64,000 nucleotides of DNA from Ophiodon elongatus (lineage: Eukaryota; Chordata; Actinopteri; Perciformes; Hexagrammidae). The position numbers and the translations under genes are program-made. This document shows, one piece after another, positions 25,401 to 40,400 of the stretch. The stretch lies in NCBI GenBank assembly GCA_016806645.1, contig JACSYO010002134.1, forward strand, positions 748,501 to 812,500, given 5' to 3'. Each line of letters opens with the position of its first letter. Position 1 is the first letter of the stretch. The notes under the pieces were generated by a model. The model worked only from the letters and a program-made list of their open reading frames with translations, made no database searches and had not been told where the DNA came from.

Positions 25401-28400
25401 TGAAGCCCCAACGACAACATCTGTTGTCCCAACAACAAAAATTGCCGCCACAATAACTACAGCCCAAACAACAACTGATTCCCCAGCTACAACAGTTGCC
25501 GCCAAAACAACAACTGGTTCCCAAACAACAACAACTGTTGCATCAACGACACCAACTTTGGCCCCAACTACAACAATTGCCGCCACAACAACTGTTGCCC
25601 AAACAACGACTGTTTCCCCGGCAACAACAGATGCCGCCAAAACAACAACTGTTGCCCAAACAACACCAACTGTGGCTCCAACTACAACAATTGCCGCGAC
25701 AACAACTGCTTCTCAAACAACTGTGGCCCCAACAACAACAATTGCCGTCACAACAGCAACTGTTGCCCCAACAACAACAATTGCCGCCACAACAGCAACT
25801 GAAGCCCAAACAACTGTGGCACCAACAACAACAATTGCCGCCACAACAGCTGAAGCCCCAACGACAACATCTGTTGTCCCAACAACAAAAATTGCCGCCA
25901 CAATAACTACAGCCCAAACAACAACTGATTCCCCAGCTACAACAGTTGCCGCCAAAACAACAACTGGTTCCCAAACAACAACAACTGTTGCATCAACGAC
26001 ACCAACTTTGGCCCCAACTACAACAATTGCCGCCACAACAACTGTTGCCCAAACAACGACTGTTTCCCCGGCAACAACAGATGCCGCCAAAACAACAACT
26101 GTTGCCCAAACAACACCAACTGTGGCTCCAACTACAACAATTGCCGCGACAACAACTGCTTCTCAAACAACTGTGGCCCCAACAACAACAATTGCCGTCA
26201 CAACAGCAACTGTTGCCCCAACAACAACAATTGCCGCCACAACAGCAACTGAAGCCCAAACAACTGTGGCACCAACAACAACAATTGCCGCCACAACAGC
26301 TGAAGCCCCAACGACAACATCTTTTGTCCCAACAACAAAAATTGCCGCCACAATAACTACAGCCCAAACAACAACTGATTCCCCAGCTACAACAGTTGCC
26401 GCCAAAACAACAACTGGTTCCCAAACAACAACAACTGTTGCATCAACGACACCAACTTTGGCCCCAACTACAACAATTGCCGCCACAACAACTGTTGCCC
26501 AAACAACGACTGATTCCCCGGCAACAACAGATGCCGCCAAAACAACAACTGTTGCCCAAACAACACCAACTGTGGCTCCAACTACAACAATTGCCGCGAC
26601 AACAACTGCTTCTCAAACAACTGTGGCCCCAACAACAACAATTGCCGTCACAACAGCAACTGTTGCCCCAACAACAACAATTGCCGCCACAACAGCAACT
26701 GAAGCCCAAACAACTGTGGCACCAACAACAACAATTGCCGCCACAACAGCTGAAGCCCCAACGACAACATCTGTTGTCCCAACAACAAAAATTGCCGCCA
26801 CAATAACTACAGCCCAAACAACAACTGATTCCCCAGCTACAACAGTTGCCGCCAAAACAACAACTGGTTCCCAAACAACAACAACTGTTGCATCAACGAC
26901 ACCAACTTTGGCCCCACTACAACAATTGCCGCCACAACAACTGTTGCCCAAACACTGATTCCCCGGCAACAACAGATGCCGCCAAACAACAACTGTTGCC
27001 CAAACAACACCAACTGTGGCTCCAACTACAACAATTGCCGCGACAACAACTGCTTCTCAAACAACTGTGGCCCCAACAACAACAATTGCTACAACAGCAA
27101 CTGTTGCCCCAACAACAACAATTGCCACAACAGCAACTGAAGCCCAAACAACTGTGGCACCAACAACAACAATTGCCGCCACAACAGCTGAAGCCCCAAC
27201 GACAACATCTGTTGTCCCAACAACAAAAATTGCCGCCACAATAACTACAGCCCAAACAACAACTGATTCCCCAGCTACAACAGTTGCCGCCAAAACAACA
27301 ACTGGTTCCCAAACAACAACAACTGTTGCATCAACGACACCAACTTTGGCCCCAACTACAACAATTGCCGCCACAACAACTGTTGCCCAAACAACGACTG
27401 ATTCCCCGGCAACAACAGATGCCGCCAAAACAACAACTGTTGCCCAAACAACACCAACTGTGGCTCCAACTACAACAATTGCCGCGACAACAACTGCTTC
27501 TCAAACAACTGTGGCCCCAACAACAACAATTGCCGTCACAACAGCAACTGTTGCCCCAACAACAACAATTGCCGCCACAACAGCAACTGAAGCCCAAACA
27601 ACTGTGGCACCAACAACAACAATTGCCGCCACAACAGCTGAAGCCCCAACGACAACATCTGTTGTCCCAACAACAAAAATTGCCGCCACAATAACTACAG
27701 CCCGAACAACAACTGATTCCCCAGCTACAACAGTTGCCGCCAAAACAACAACTGGTTCCCAAACAACAACAACTGTTGCATCAACGACACCAACTTTGGC
27801 CCCAACTACAACAATTGCCGCCACAACAACTGTTGCCCAAACAACGACTGATTCCCCGGCAACAACAGATGCCGCCAAAACAACAACTGTTGCCCAAACA
27901 ACACCAACTGTGGCTCCAACTACAACAATTGCCGCGACAACAACTGCAGCGCAAACAACAACAACTGTGCCCCCAACAACAACAATTGCCGACACAACAT
28001 CAACTGTTGACCAAACAACAACAATTGCCGCCACAACAACTGAAGCCCAAACAATGACTGATTCCCCAGCAACAACAGTTACTGCCAAAACAGCAACTGG
28101 AGCCCAAACAACAACAACTGTTGCCCCTGTGACACCAACTGTGGCCCAAACTACAACAATTGCAGCGACAACAACTGCAGCCAAAACAACTGTGGCCCCA
28201 ACAACAACAATTGCCGACACAACAACTACAGCCCAAAAAACCACTGATTCCCCAGCAACAACAGTTACTGCCAAAACAACAACTGGAGCCCAAACAACAA
28301 CTGTTGCCCCAAAGACACCAACTTTGGCCCCAACAACAACTATTGCCGCCACAACAACTGAAGCCCCAACGACAACATCTGTTGCCCAAACAACTAAAAT

Positions 28401-31400
28401 TGCCGCAACAACAACTACAGCCCAAACAACAACTGATTCCCCGGTAACAACAGTTGCCGCCAAATTAACAACTGCAGCTCAAACAACAACAACTGTGCCC
28501 CCAACAACAACATTTGCCACCACAACAGCAGCTGAAGCCCAAACAACTGTGGCGCCAACAACAACAATTGCCTCCACATCAACTACAGATCAAAGAACAA
28601 CAATTGCCACCACAACAACTGAATCCCAAACAACAAAATCTGTTGCCCAAACAACCAAAATTGCCGCAGCAACTACAACCCAAAAAACAACTAATTCCCA
28701 AACAACAACAATTGCCGCCAAAACAACAACTGTTGCCCAAGCGACACCAACTGTGGCCCAAACTACAACAATTGCAGCGACAACAACTGCAGCCAAAACA
28801 ACTGTGGCCCAAACAACAACTTTTGCCGCCACAACTGAAGCCACAACGACAACATCTGTTGCCCAAACAACTAAAATTGCCGCAACAACAACTACAGCCC
28901 AAACAACAACTGATTCCCCGGTAACAACAGTTGCCGCCAAATTAACAACTGCAGCTCAAACAACAACGACTGATTCCCCAGCAACAACAGATGCCGCCAA
29001 AACAACAACTGTTGCCCAAACGACACCAACTGTGGCTCCAACTACAACTATTTCCGTGACAACTGCAGTTCAAACAACAACAACTGTGGCCCCAACAACA
29101 ACAATTGCCGACACAACAGCAACTGTTGCCCAAACCACAACAATTGCAGCCACAACAACTGAATCCCTTACGACAAAATCTGTTGCCCAAACAAACAAAA
29201 TTGCCGCAACATCCACTACTGCCCAAACAACAACTGATTCCCCGGTAACAACAGTTGCCGCCAAAACAACAACTGCAGCGCAAACAACAACAACTGTGCC
29301 GCCAACAACAACATTTGCCGTCACAACAGCAACTGAAGCCCAAACAACTGTGGCGCCAACAACAACAATTGCCGCCACATCAACTACAGATCAAAGAACA
29401 AAAATTGCCACCACAACAACTGAATCCCCAACGACAAAATCTGTTGCCCAAACAACCAAAATTGCCGCAACAACCACTACAACCCAAACAACAACTGATT
29501 CCCCGGCAACAACAAATGCCGCCAAAACAACAACTGTTTCCCAAACGACACCAACTGTGGCTCCAACTACAACAATTGCCGCGTCAACAACTGCTTCTCA
29601 AACAACTGTGGCCCCAACAACAACAATTGCCGTCACAACAGCAACTGTTGCCCCAACAACAACAATTGCCGCCACAACAGCAACTGAAGCCCAAACAACT
29701 GTGGCACCAACAACAACAATTGCCGCCACAACAACTGAAGCCCAAACAATGACTGATTCCCCAGCAACAACAATTACTGCCAAAACAGCAACTGGAGCCC
29801 AAACAAAAACAACTGTTGCCCCTGTGACACCAACTGTGGCCCAAACTACAACAATTGCAGCGACAACAACTGCAGCCAAAACAACTGTGGCCCCAACAAC
29901 AACAATTGCCGACACAACAACTACAGCCCAAAAAACCACTGATTCCCCAGCAACAACAGTTACTGCCAAAACAACAACTGGAGCCCAAACAACAACTGTT
30001 GCCCCAAAGACACCAACTTTGGCCCCAACAACAACTATTGCCGCCACAACAACTGAAGCCCCAACGACAACATCTGTTGCCCAAACAACTAAAATTGCCG
30101 CAACAACAACTACAGCCCAAACAACAACTGATTCCCCGGTAACAACAGTTGCCGCCAAATTAACAACTGCAGCTCAAACAACAACAACTGTGCCCCTTTG
30201 ACACCAACAGTGGCCCAAACAACAACAATTGCCACCACAACAACTGAATCCCAAACAACTGTTGCCCAAACAACAAAAATTGCCGCCAGCAACTACAACC
30301 CAAAAAACAACTAATTCCCAAACAACAACAATTGCCGCCAAAACAACAACTGTTGCCCAAACAACAACTGTGGCCCAAAATACACCAACTGTGGCCCAAA
30401 CAACAACTTTTGCCGCCACAACTGAAGCCCCAACGACAACATCTGTTGCCCAAACAACTAAAATTGCCGCAACAACAACTACAGCCCAAACAACAACTGA
30501 TTCCCCGGTAACAACAGTTGCCGCCAAATTAACAACTGCAGCTCAAACAACAACGACTGATTCCCCAGCAACAACAGATGCCGCCAAAACAACAACTGTT
30601 GCCCAAACGACACCAACTGTGGCTCCAACTACAACTATTTCCGTGACAACTGCAGTTCAAACAACAACAACTGTGGCCCCAACAACAACAATTGCCGACA
30701 CAACAGCAACTGTTGCCCAAACCACAACAATTGCAGCCACAACAACTGAATCCCTTACGACAAAATCTGTTGCCCAAACAAACAAAATTGCCGCAACATC
30801 CACTACTGCCCAAACAACAACTGATTCCCCGGTAACAACAGTTGCCGCCAAAACAACAACTGCAGCGCAAACAACAACAACTGTGCCGCCAACAACAACA
30901 TTTGCCGTCACAACAGCAACTGAAGCCCAAACAACTGTGGCGCCAACAACAACAATTGCCGCCACATCAACTACAGATCAAAGAACAAAAATTGCCACCA
31001 CAACAACTGAATCCCCAACGACAAAATCTGTTGCCCAAACAACCAAAATTGCCGCAACAACCACTACAACCCAAACAACAACTGATTCCCCGGCAACAAC
31101 AAATGCCGCCAAAACAACAACTGTTTCCCAAACGACACCAACTGTGGCTCCAACTACAACAATTGCCGCGTCAACAACTGCTTCTCAAACAACTGTGGCC
31201 CCAACAACAACAATTGCCGTCACAACAGCAACTGTTGCCCCAACAACAACAATTGCCGCCACAACAGCAACTGAAGCCCAAACAACTGTGGCACCAACAA
31301 CAACAATTGCCGCCACAACAACTGAAGCCCAAACAATGACTGATTCCCCAGCAACAACAATTACTGCCAAAACAGCAACTGGAGCCCAAACAACAACAAC

Positions 31401-34400
31401 TGTTGCCCCTGTGACACCAACTGTGGCCCAAACTACAACAATTGCAGCGACAACAACTACAGCCAAAACAACTGTGGCCCCAACAACAACAATTGCCGAC
31501 ACAACAACTACAGCCCAAACAACCACTGATTCCCCGGCAAAAACAGTTACTGCCAAAACAACAACTGTTGCCCAAACAACACCAACTGTGGCTCCAACTA
31601 CAACAATTGCCGCGACAACAACTGCAGCGCAAACAACAACAACTGTGCCCCCAACAACAACAATTGCCGATACAACATCAACTGTTGACCAAACAACAAC
31701 AATTGCCGCCACAACAGCAACTGAAGCCCAAACAACTGTGGCACCAACAACAACAATTGCCGCCACAACAACTGAAGCCCAAACAATGACTGATTCCCCA
31801 GCAACAACAGTTACTGCCAAAACAGCAACTGGAGCCCAAACAACAACAACTGTTGCCCCAAAGATACCAACTTTGGCCCCAACTACAACAATTGCAGCCA
31901 CAACAACTGCAGCTCAAACAACAACAACTGTGTCCCCAACAACGACAATTTCCGCCACAACAACTGAATCCCCAACGACAACATCTGTTGCCCAAACAAC
32001 TAAAATTGACGCAACAACAACTACAGCCCAAACAACGACTGATTCCCCGGCAACAACAGTTGCCACCAAAACAACAACTGTTGCCCAAACGACACCAACT
32101 GTGGCCCAAACTACAACAATTGCAGCGACAACAACTGCAGCCAAAACAACTGTGGCCCAAACAACTAAAATTGACGCAACAACAACTACAGCCCAAACAA
32201 CAACTGATTCCCCGGTAACAACAGTTGCCGCCAAATTAACAACTACAGCCCAAACAACCACTGATTCCCCGGCAAAAACAGTTACTGCCAAAACAACAAC
32301 TGTTGCCCAAACAACACCAACTGTGGCTCCAACTACAACAATTGCCGCGACAACAACTGCAGCGCAAACAACAACAACTGTGCCCCCAACAACAACAATT
32401 GCCGATACAACATCAACTGTTGACCAGACAACAACAATTGCCGCCACAACAACTGAAGCCCAAACAATGACTGATTCCCCAGCAACAACAGTTACTACCA
32501 AAACAGCAACTGGAGCCCAAACAACAACAACTGTTGCCCCAAAGACACCAACTTTGGCCCCAACTACAACAATTGCAGCCACAACAACTGCAGCTCAAAC
32601 AACAACAACTGTGTCCCCAACAACGACAATTTCCGCCACAACAACTGAATCCCCAACGACAACATCTGTTGCCCAAACAACTAAAATTGCCGCAACAACA
32701 ACTACAGCCCAAACAACGACTGATTTCCCGGCAACAACAGTTGCCGCCAAAACAACAACCGTTGCCCAAACGACACAGACTGTGGCCCAAACTACAACAA
32801 TTGCAGCGACAACAACTGCAGCCAAAACAACTGTGGCCCAAACAACAACTTTTGCCGCCACAACAACTGAAGCCCCAACGACAACATCTGTTGCCCAAAC
32901 AACTAAAATTGCCGCAACAACAACTACAGCCCAAACAACAACTGATTCCCCGGTAACAACAGTTGCCGCCAAATTAACAACTGGAGCCCAAACAACAACA
33001 ACTGTTGCCCCTGTGACACCAACTGTGGCCCAAACTACAACAATTGCAGCGACAACAACTGCAGCCAAAACAACTGTGGCCCCAACAACAACAATTGCCG
33101 ACACAACAACTACAGCCCAAACAACCACTGATTCCCCGGCAACAACAGTTACTGCCAAAACAACAACTGGAGCCCAAACAACAACTGTTGCCCCAAAGAC
33201 ACCAACTTTGGCCCCAACTACAACAATTGAAGGCACAACAACTGCAGCTCAAACAACAACAACTGTGCCCCCAACAACAACATTTGCCGCCACAACAGCA
33301 ACTGAAGCCCAAACAACTGTGGCGCCAACAACAACAATTGCCGGCACATCAACTACAGATCAAAGAACAACAATTGCCACCACAACAACTGATTCCCCGG
33401 CAACAACAGTTGACGCCAAATTAACAACTGTTGCCCAAACGACACCAACTGTAACCCCAACTACAACAATTGACGCGACAACAACCGCAGCGCAAACAAC
33501 AACAACTGTGCCCCCAACTACAACAATTGCCGTGGCCCCAACTACAACAATTGCCGGGACAACAACTGCTGACCCAACAACAACAATTCTCGCCACAATA
33601 GCAACTGTAGCCCAAACAACAACAGCTGTGGCCCCAACAACAACAATTCTCAACACAACACCAACTGTTACCCAAACAACAACAACTGATTCCCTGGCAA
33701 CAACAGATGCCGCCAAAACAACAACTGTTGCCGACACAACAGCAACTGTGGCTCCAACTACAACAATTGCCGCGACAACAACTGCAGCGCAAACAATGAC
33801 TGATTCCCCAGCAACAACAGTTACTGCCAAAACAACAACTGGAGCCCAAACAACAACAACTGTTGCCCCAAAGACACCAACTTTGGCCCCAACTACAACA
33901 ATTGCAGCCACAACAACCGCAGCGCAAACAACAACATCTGTGCCCCCAACTACAACAATTGCCGTGGCCCCAACTACAACAATTGCTGGGACAACAGCAA
34001 CTGTTGCCCAAACAACAACAATTGCAGCCACAACAACTGAATCCCTAACGACAAAATCTGTTGCCCAAACAAACAAAATTGCCGCAACAACCACTACAGC
34101 CCAAACAACGACTGATTACCCAGCAACAACAGATGCCGCCAAAACAACAACTGTTGCCCAAACGACACCAACTGTGGCTCCAACTACAACTATTTCTGCG
34201 ACAACTGCAGTTCAAACAACAACTGTGGCCCCAACAACAACAATTGCCGACACAACAGCAACTGTTGCCCAAACCACAACAATTGCAGCCACAACAACTG
34301 AATCCCTAACGACAAAATCTGTTGCCCAAACAAACAAAATTGCCGCAACATCCACTACTGCCCAAACAACAACTGATTCCCCGGTAACAACAGTTGCCGC

Positions 34401-37400
34401 CAAAACAACAACTGCAGCGCAAACAACAACAACTGTGCCGCCAACAACAACATTTGCCGTCACAACAGCAACTGAAGCCCAAACAACTGTGGCGCCAACA
34501 ACAACAATTGCCGCCACATCAACTACAGATCAAAGAACAAAAATTGCCACCACAACAACTGAATCCCCAACGACAAAATCTGTTGCCCAAACAACCAAAA
34601 TTGCCGCAACAACCACTACAACCCAAACAACAACTGATTCCCCGGCAACAACAAATGCCGCCAAAACAACAACTGTTTCCCAAACGACACCAACTGTGGC
34701 TCCAACTACAACAATTGCCGCGTCAACAACTGCTTCTCAAACAACTGTGGCCCCAACAACAACAATTGCCGTCACAACAGCAACTGTTGCCCCAACAACA
34801 ACAATTGCCGCCACAACAGCAACTGAAGCCCAAACAACTGTGGCACCAACAACAACAATTGCCGCCACAACAACTGAAGCCCAAACAATGACTGATTCCC
34901 CAGCAACAACAATTACTGCCAAAACAGCAACTGGAGCCCAAACAACAACAACTGTTGCCCCTGTGACACCAACTGTGGCCCAAACTACAACAATTGCAGC
35001 GACAACAACTACAGCCAAAACAACTGTGGCCCCAACAACAACAATTGCCGACACAACAACTACAGCCCAAACAACCACTGATTCCCCGGCAAAAACAGTT
35101 ACTGCCAAAACAACAACTGTTGCCCAAACAACACCAACTGTGGCTCCAACTACAACAATTGCCGCGACAACAACTGCAGCGCAAACAACAACAACTGTGC
35201 CCCCAACAACAACAATTGCCGATACAACATCAACTGTTGACCAAACAACAACAATTGCCGCCACAACAGCAACTGAAGCCCAAACAACTGTGGCACCAAC
35301 AACAACAATTGCCGCCACAACAACTGAAGCCCAAACAATGACTGATTCCCCAGCAACAACAGTTACTGCCAAAACAGCAACTGGAGCCCAAACAACAACA
35401 ACTGTTGCCCCAAAGATACCAACTTTGGCCCCAACTACAACAATTGCAGCCACAACAACTGCAGCTCAAACAACAACAACTGTGTCCCCAACAACGACAA
35501 TTTCCGCCACAACAACTGAATCCCCAACGACAACATCTGTTGCCCAAACAACTAAAATTGACGCAACAACAACTACAGCCCAAACAACGACTGATTCCCC
35601 GGCAACAACAGTTGCCACCAAAACAACAACTGTTGCCCAAACGACACCAACTGTGGCCCAAACTACAACAATTGCAGCGACAACAACTGCAGCCAAAACA
35701 ACTGTGGCCCAAACAACTAAAATTGACGCAACAACAACTACAGCCCAAACAACAACTGATTCCCCGGTAACAACAGTTGCCGCCAAATTAACAACTACAG
35801 CCCAAACAACCACTGATTCCCCGGCAAAAACAGTTACTGCCAAAACAACAACTGTTGCCCAAACAACACCAACTGTGGCTCCAACTACAACAATTGCCGC
35901 GACAACAACTGCAGCGCAAACAACAACAACTGTGCCCCCAACAACAACAATTGCCGATACAACATCAACTGTTGACCAGACAACAACAATTGCCGCCACA
36001 ACAACTGAAGCCCAAACAATGACTGATTCCCCAGCAACAACAGTTACTACCAAAACAGCAACTGGAGCCCAAACAACAACAACTGTTGCCCCAAAGACAC
36101 CAACTTTGGCCCCAACTACAACAATTGCAGCCACAACAACTGCAGCTCAAACAACAACAACTGTGTCCCCAACAACGACAATTTCCGCCACAACAACTGA
36201 ATCCCCAACGACAACATCTGTTGCCCAAACAACTAAAATTGCCGCAACAACAACTACAGCCCAAACAACGACTGATTTCCCGGCAACAACAGTTGCCGCC
36301 AAAACAACAACCGTTGCCCAAACGACACAGACTGTGGCCCAAACTACAACAATTGCAGCGACAACAACTGCAGCCAAAACAACTGTGGCCCAAACAACAA
36401 CTTTTGCCGCCACAACAACTGAAGCCCCAACGACAACATCTGTTGCCCAAACAACTAAAATTGCCGCAACAACAACTACAGCCCAAACAACAACTGATTC
36501 CCCGGTAACAACAGTTGCCGCCAAATTAACAACTGGAGCCCAAACAACAACAACTGTTGCCCCTGTGACACCAACTGTGGCCCAAACTACAACAATTGCA
36601 GCGACAACAACTGCAGCCAAAACAACTGTGGCCCCAACAACAACAATTGCCGACACAACAACTACAGCCCAAACAACCACTGATTCCCCGGCAACAACAG
36701 TTACTGCCAAAACAACAACTGGAGCCCAAACAACAACTGTTGCCCCAAAGACACCAACTTTGGCCCCAACTACAACAATTGAAGGCACAACAACTGCAGC
36801 TCAAACAACAACAACTGTGCCCCCAACAACAACATTTGCCGCCACAACAGCAACTGAAGCCCAAACAACTGTGGCGCCAACAACAACAATTGCCGGCACA
36901 TCAACTACAGATCAAAGAACAACAATTGCCACCACAACAACTGATTCCCCGGCAACAACAGTTGACGCCAAATTAACAACTGTTGCCCAAACGACACCAA
37001 CTGTAACCCCAACTACAACAATTGACGCGACAACAACCGCAGCGCAAACAACAACAACTGTGCCCCCAACTACAACAATTGCCGTGGCCCCAACTACAAC
37101 AATTGCCGGGACAACAACTGCTGACCCAACAACAACAATTCTCGCCACAATAGCAACTGTAGCCCAAACAACAACAGCTGTGGCCCCAACAACAACAATT
37201 CTCAACACAACACCAACTGTTACCCAAACAACAACAACTGATTCCCTGGCAACAACAGATGCCGCCAAAACAACAACTGTTGCCGACACAACAGCAACTG
37301 TGGCTCCAACTACAACAATTGCCGCGACAACAACTGCAGCGCAAACAATGACTGATTCCCCAGCAACAACAGTTACTGCCAAAACAACAACTGGAGCCCA

Positions 37401-40400
37401 AACAACAACAACTGTTGCCCCAAAGACACCAACTTTGGCCCCAACTACAACAATTGCAGCCACAACAACCGCAGCGCAAACAACAACATCTGTGCCCCCA
37501 ACTACAACAATTGCCGTGGCCCCAACTACAACAATTGCTGGGACAACAGCAACTGTTGCCCAAACAACAACAATTGCAGCCACAACAACTGAATCCCTAA
37601 CGACAAAATCTGTTGCCCAAACAAACAAAATTGCCGCAACAACCACTACAGCCCAAACAACGACTGATTACCCAGCAACAACAGATGCCGCCAAAACAAC
37701 AACTGTTGCCCAAACGACACCAACTGTGGCTCCAACTACAACTATTTCTGCGACAACTGCAGTTCAAACAACAACTGTGGCCCCAACAACAACAATTGCC
37801 GACACAACAGCAACTGTTGCCCAAACCACAACAATTGCAGCCACAACAACTGAATCCCTAACGACAAAATCTGTTGCCCAAACAAACAAAATTGCCGCAA
37901 CATCCACTACTGCCCAAACAACAACTGATTCCCCGGTAACAACAGTTGCCGCCAAAACAACAACTGCAGCGCAAACAACAACAACTGTGCCGCCAACAAC
38001 AACATTTGCCGTCACAACAGCAACTGAAGCCCAAACAACTGTGGCGCCAACAACAACAATTGCCGCGACAACAACTGCTTCTCAAACAACAACTGTGGCC
38101 CCAACAACAACAATTGCCGTCACAACAGCAACTGTTGCCCCAACAACAACAATTGCCGCTACAACAGCAACTGTTGCCCAAACAACAACTGTGGCCCCAT
38201 CAACAACAATTGCCGACACAACAGCAACTGTTGCCCAAACAACTGTGGCACCAACAACAACAATTGCCGCGACAACAACTACAGCGCAAACAACAACAAC
38301 TGTGCACCCAACAACAACACTTGCCGCCACAACAGCAACTGAAGCCCAAACAACTGTGGCACCAACAACAACAATTGCCGCCACAACAGCTGAAGCCCCA
38401 ACGACAACATCTGTTGTCCCAACAACAAAAATTGCCGCCACAATAACTACAGCCCAAACAACAACTGATTCCCCAGCTACAACAGTTGCCGCCAAAACAA
38501 CAACTGGTTCCCAAACAACAACAACTGTTGCATCAACGACACCAACTTTGGCCCCAACTACAACAATTGGCGCCATAACAACTGTTGCCCAAACAACAAC
38601 TACTGATTCCCCGGCAACAACAGATGCCGCCAAAACAACAACTGTTGCCCAAACAACACCAACTGTGGCTCCAACTACAACAATTGCCGCGACAACAACT
38701 GCTTCTCAAACAACTGTGGCCCCAACAACAACAATTGCCGTCACAACAGCAACTGTTGCCCCAACAACAACAATTACCGCCACAACAGCAACTGAAGCCC
38801 AAACAACTGTGGCACCAACAACAACAATTGCCGCCACAACAGCTGAAGCCCCAACGACAACATCTGTTGTCCCAACAACAAAAATTGCCGCCACAATAAC
38901 TACAGCCCAAACAACAACTGATTCCCCAGCTACAACAGTTGCCGCCAAAACAACAACTGGTTCCCAAACAACAACAACTGTTGCATCAACGACACCAACT
39001 TTGGCCCCAACTACAACAATTGCCGCCACAACAACTGTTGCCCAAACAACGACTGATTCCCCGGCAACAACAGATGCCGCCAAAACAACAACTGTTGCCC
39101 AAACAACACCAACTGTGGCTCCAACTACAACAATTGCCGCGACAACAACTGCTTCTCAAACAACTGTGGCCCCAACAACAACAATTGCCGTCACAACAGC
39201 AACTGTTGCCCCAACAACAACAATTGCCGCCACAACAGCAAATGAAGCCCAAACAACTGTGGCACCAACAACAACAATTGCCGCCACAACAGCTGAAGCC
39301 CCAACGACAACATCTGTTGTCCCAACAACAAAAATTGCCGCCACAATAACTACAGCCCAAACAACAACTGATTCCCCAGCTACAACAGTTGCCGCCAAAA
39401 CAACAACTGGTTCCCAAACAACAACAACTGTTGCATCAACGACACCAACTTTGGCCCCAACTACAACAATTGCCGCCACAACAACTGTTGCCCAAACAAC
39501 GACTGATTCCCCGGCAACAACAGATGCCGCCAAAACAACAACTGTTGCCCAAACAACACCAACTGTGGCTCCAACTACAACAATTGCCGCGACAACAACT
39601 GCAGCGCAAACAACAACAACTGTGCCCCCAACAACAACAATTGCCGTCACAACAGCAACTGTTGCCCCAACAACAACAATTGCCGCCACAACAACTGAAG
39701 CCCAAACAATGACTGATTCCCCAGCAACAACAGTTACTGCCAAAACAGCAACTGGAGCCCAAACAACAACAACTGTTGCCCCTGTGACACCAACTGTGGC
39801 CCAAACTACAACAATTGCAGCGACAACAACTGCAGCCAAAACAACTGTGGCCCCAACAACAACAATTGCCGACACAACAACTACAGCCCAAACAACCACT
39901 GATTCCCCGGCAAAAACAGTTACTGCCAAAACAACAACTGTTGCCCAAACAACACCAACTGTGGCTCCAACTACAACAATTGCAGCCACAACAACTGCAG
40001 CTCAAACAACAACAACTGTGTCCCCAACAACGACAATTTCCGCCACAACAACTGATTCCCCAACGACAACATCTGTTCCCCAAACAACTAAAATTGACGC
40101 AACAACAACTACAGCCCAAACAACGACTGATTCCCCAGCTACAACAGTTGCCGCCAAAACAACAACTGGTTCCCAAACAACAACAACTGTTGCATCAACG
40201 ACACCAACTTTGGCCCCAACTACAACAATTGCCGCCACAACAACTGTTGCCCAAACAATGACTGATTCCCCGGCAACAACAGATGCCGCCAAAACAACAA
40301 CTGTTGCCCAAACAACAACAACTGTGCCCCCAACAACAACAATTGCCGACACAACATCAACTGGAGCCCAAACAACAACAACTGTTGCCCCTGTGACACC

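Noticed and set aside
25028..27945. CRISPR-like regular array
   Set aside because: The 450-bp units have no short repeat/unique spacer structure, are coding, and the genome is vertebrate.
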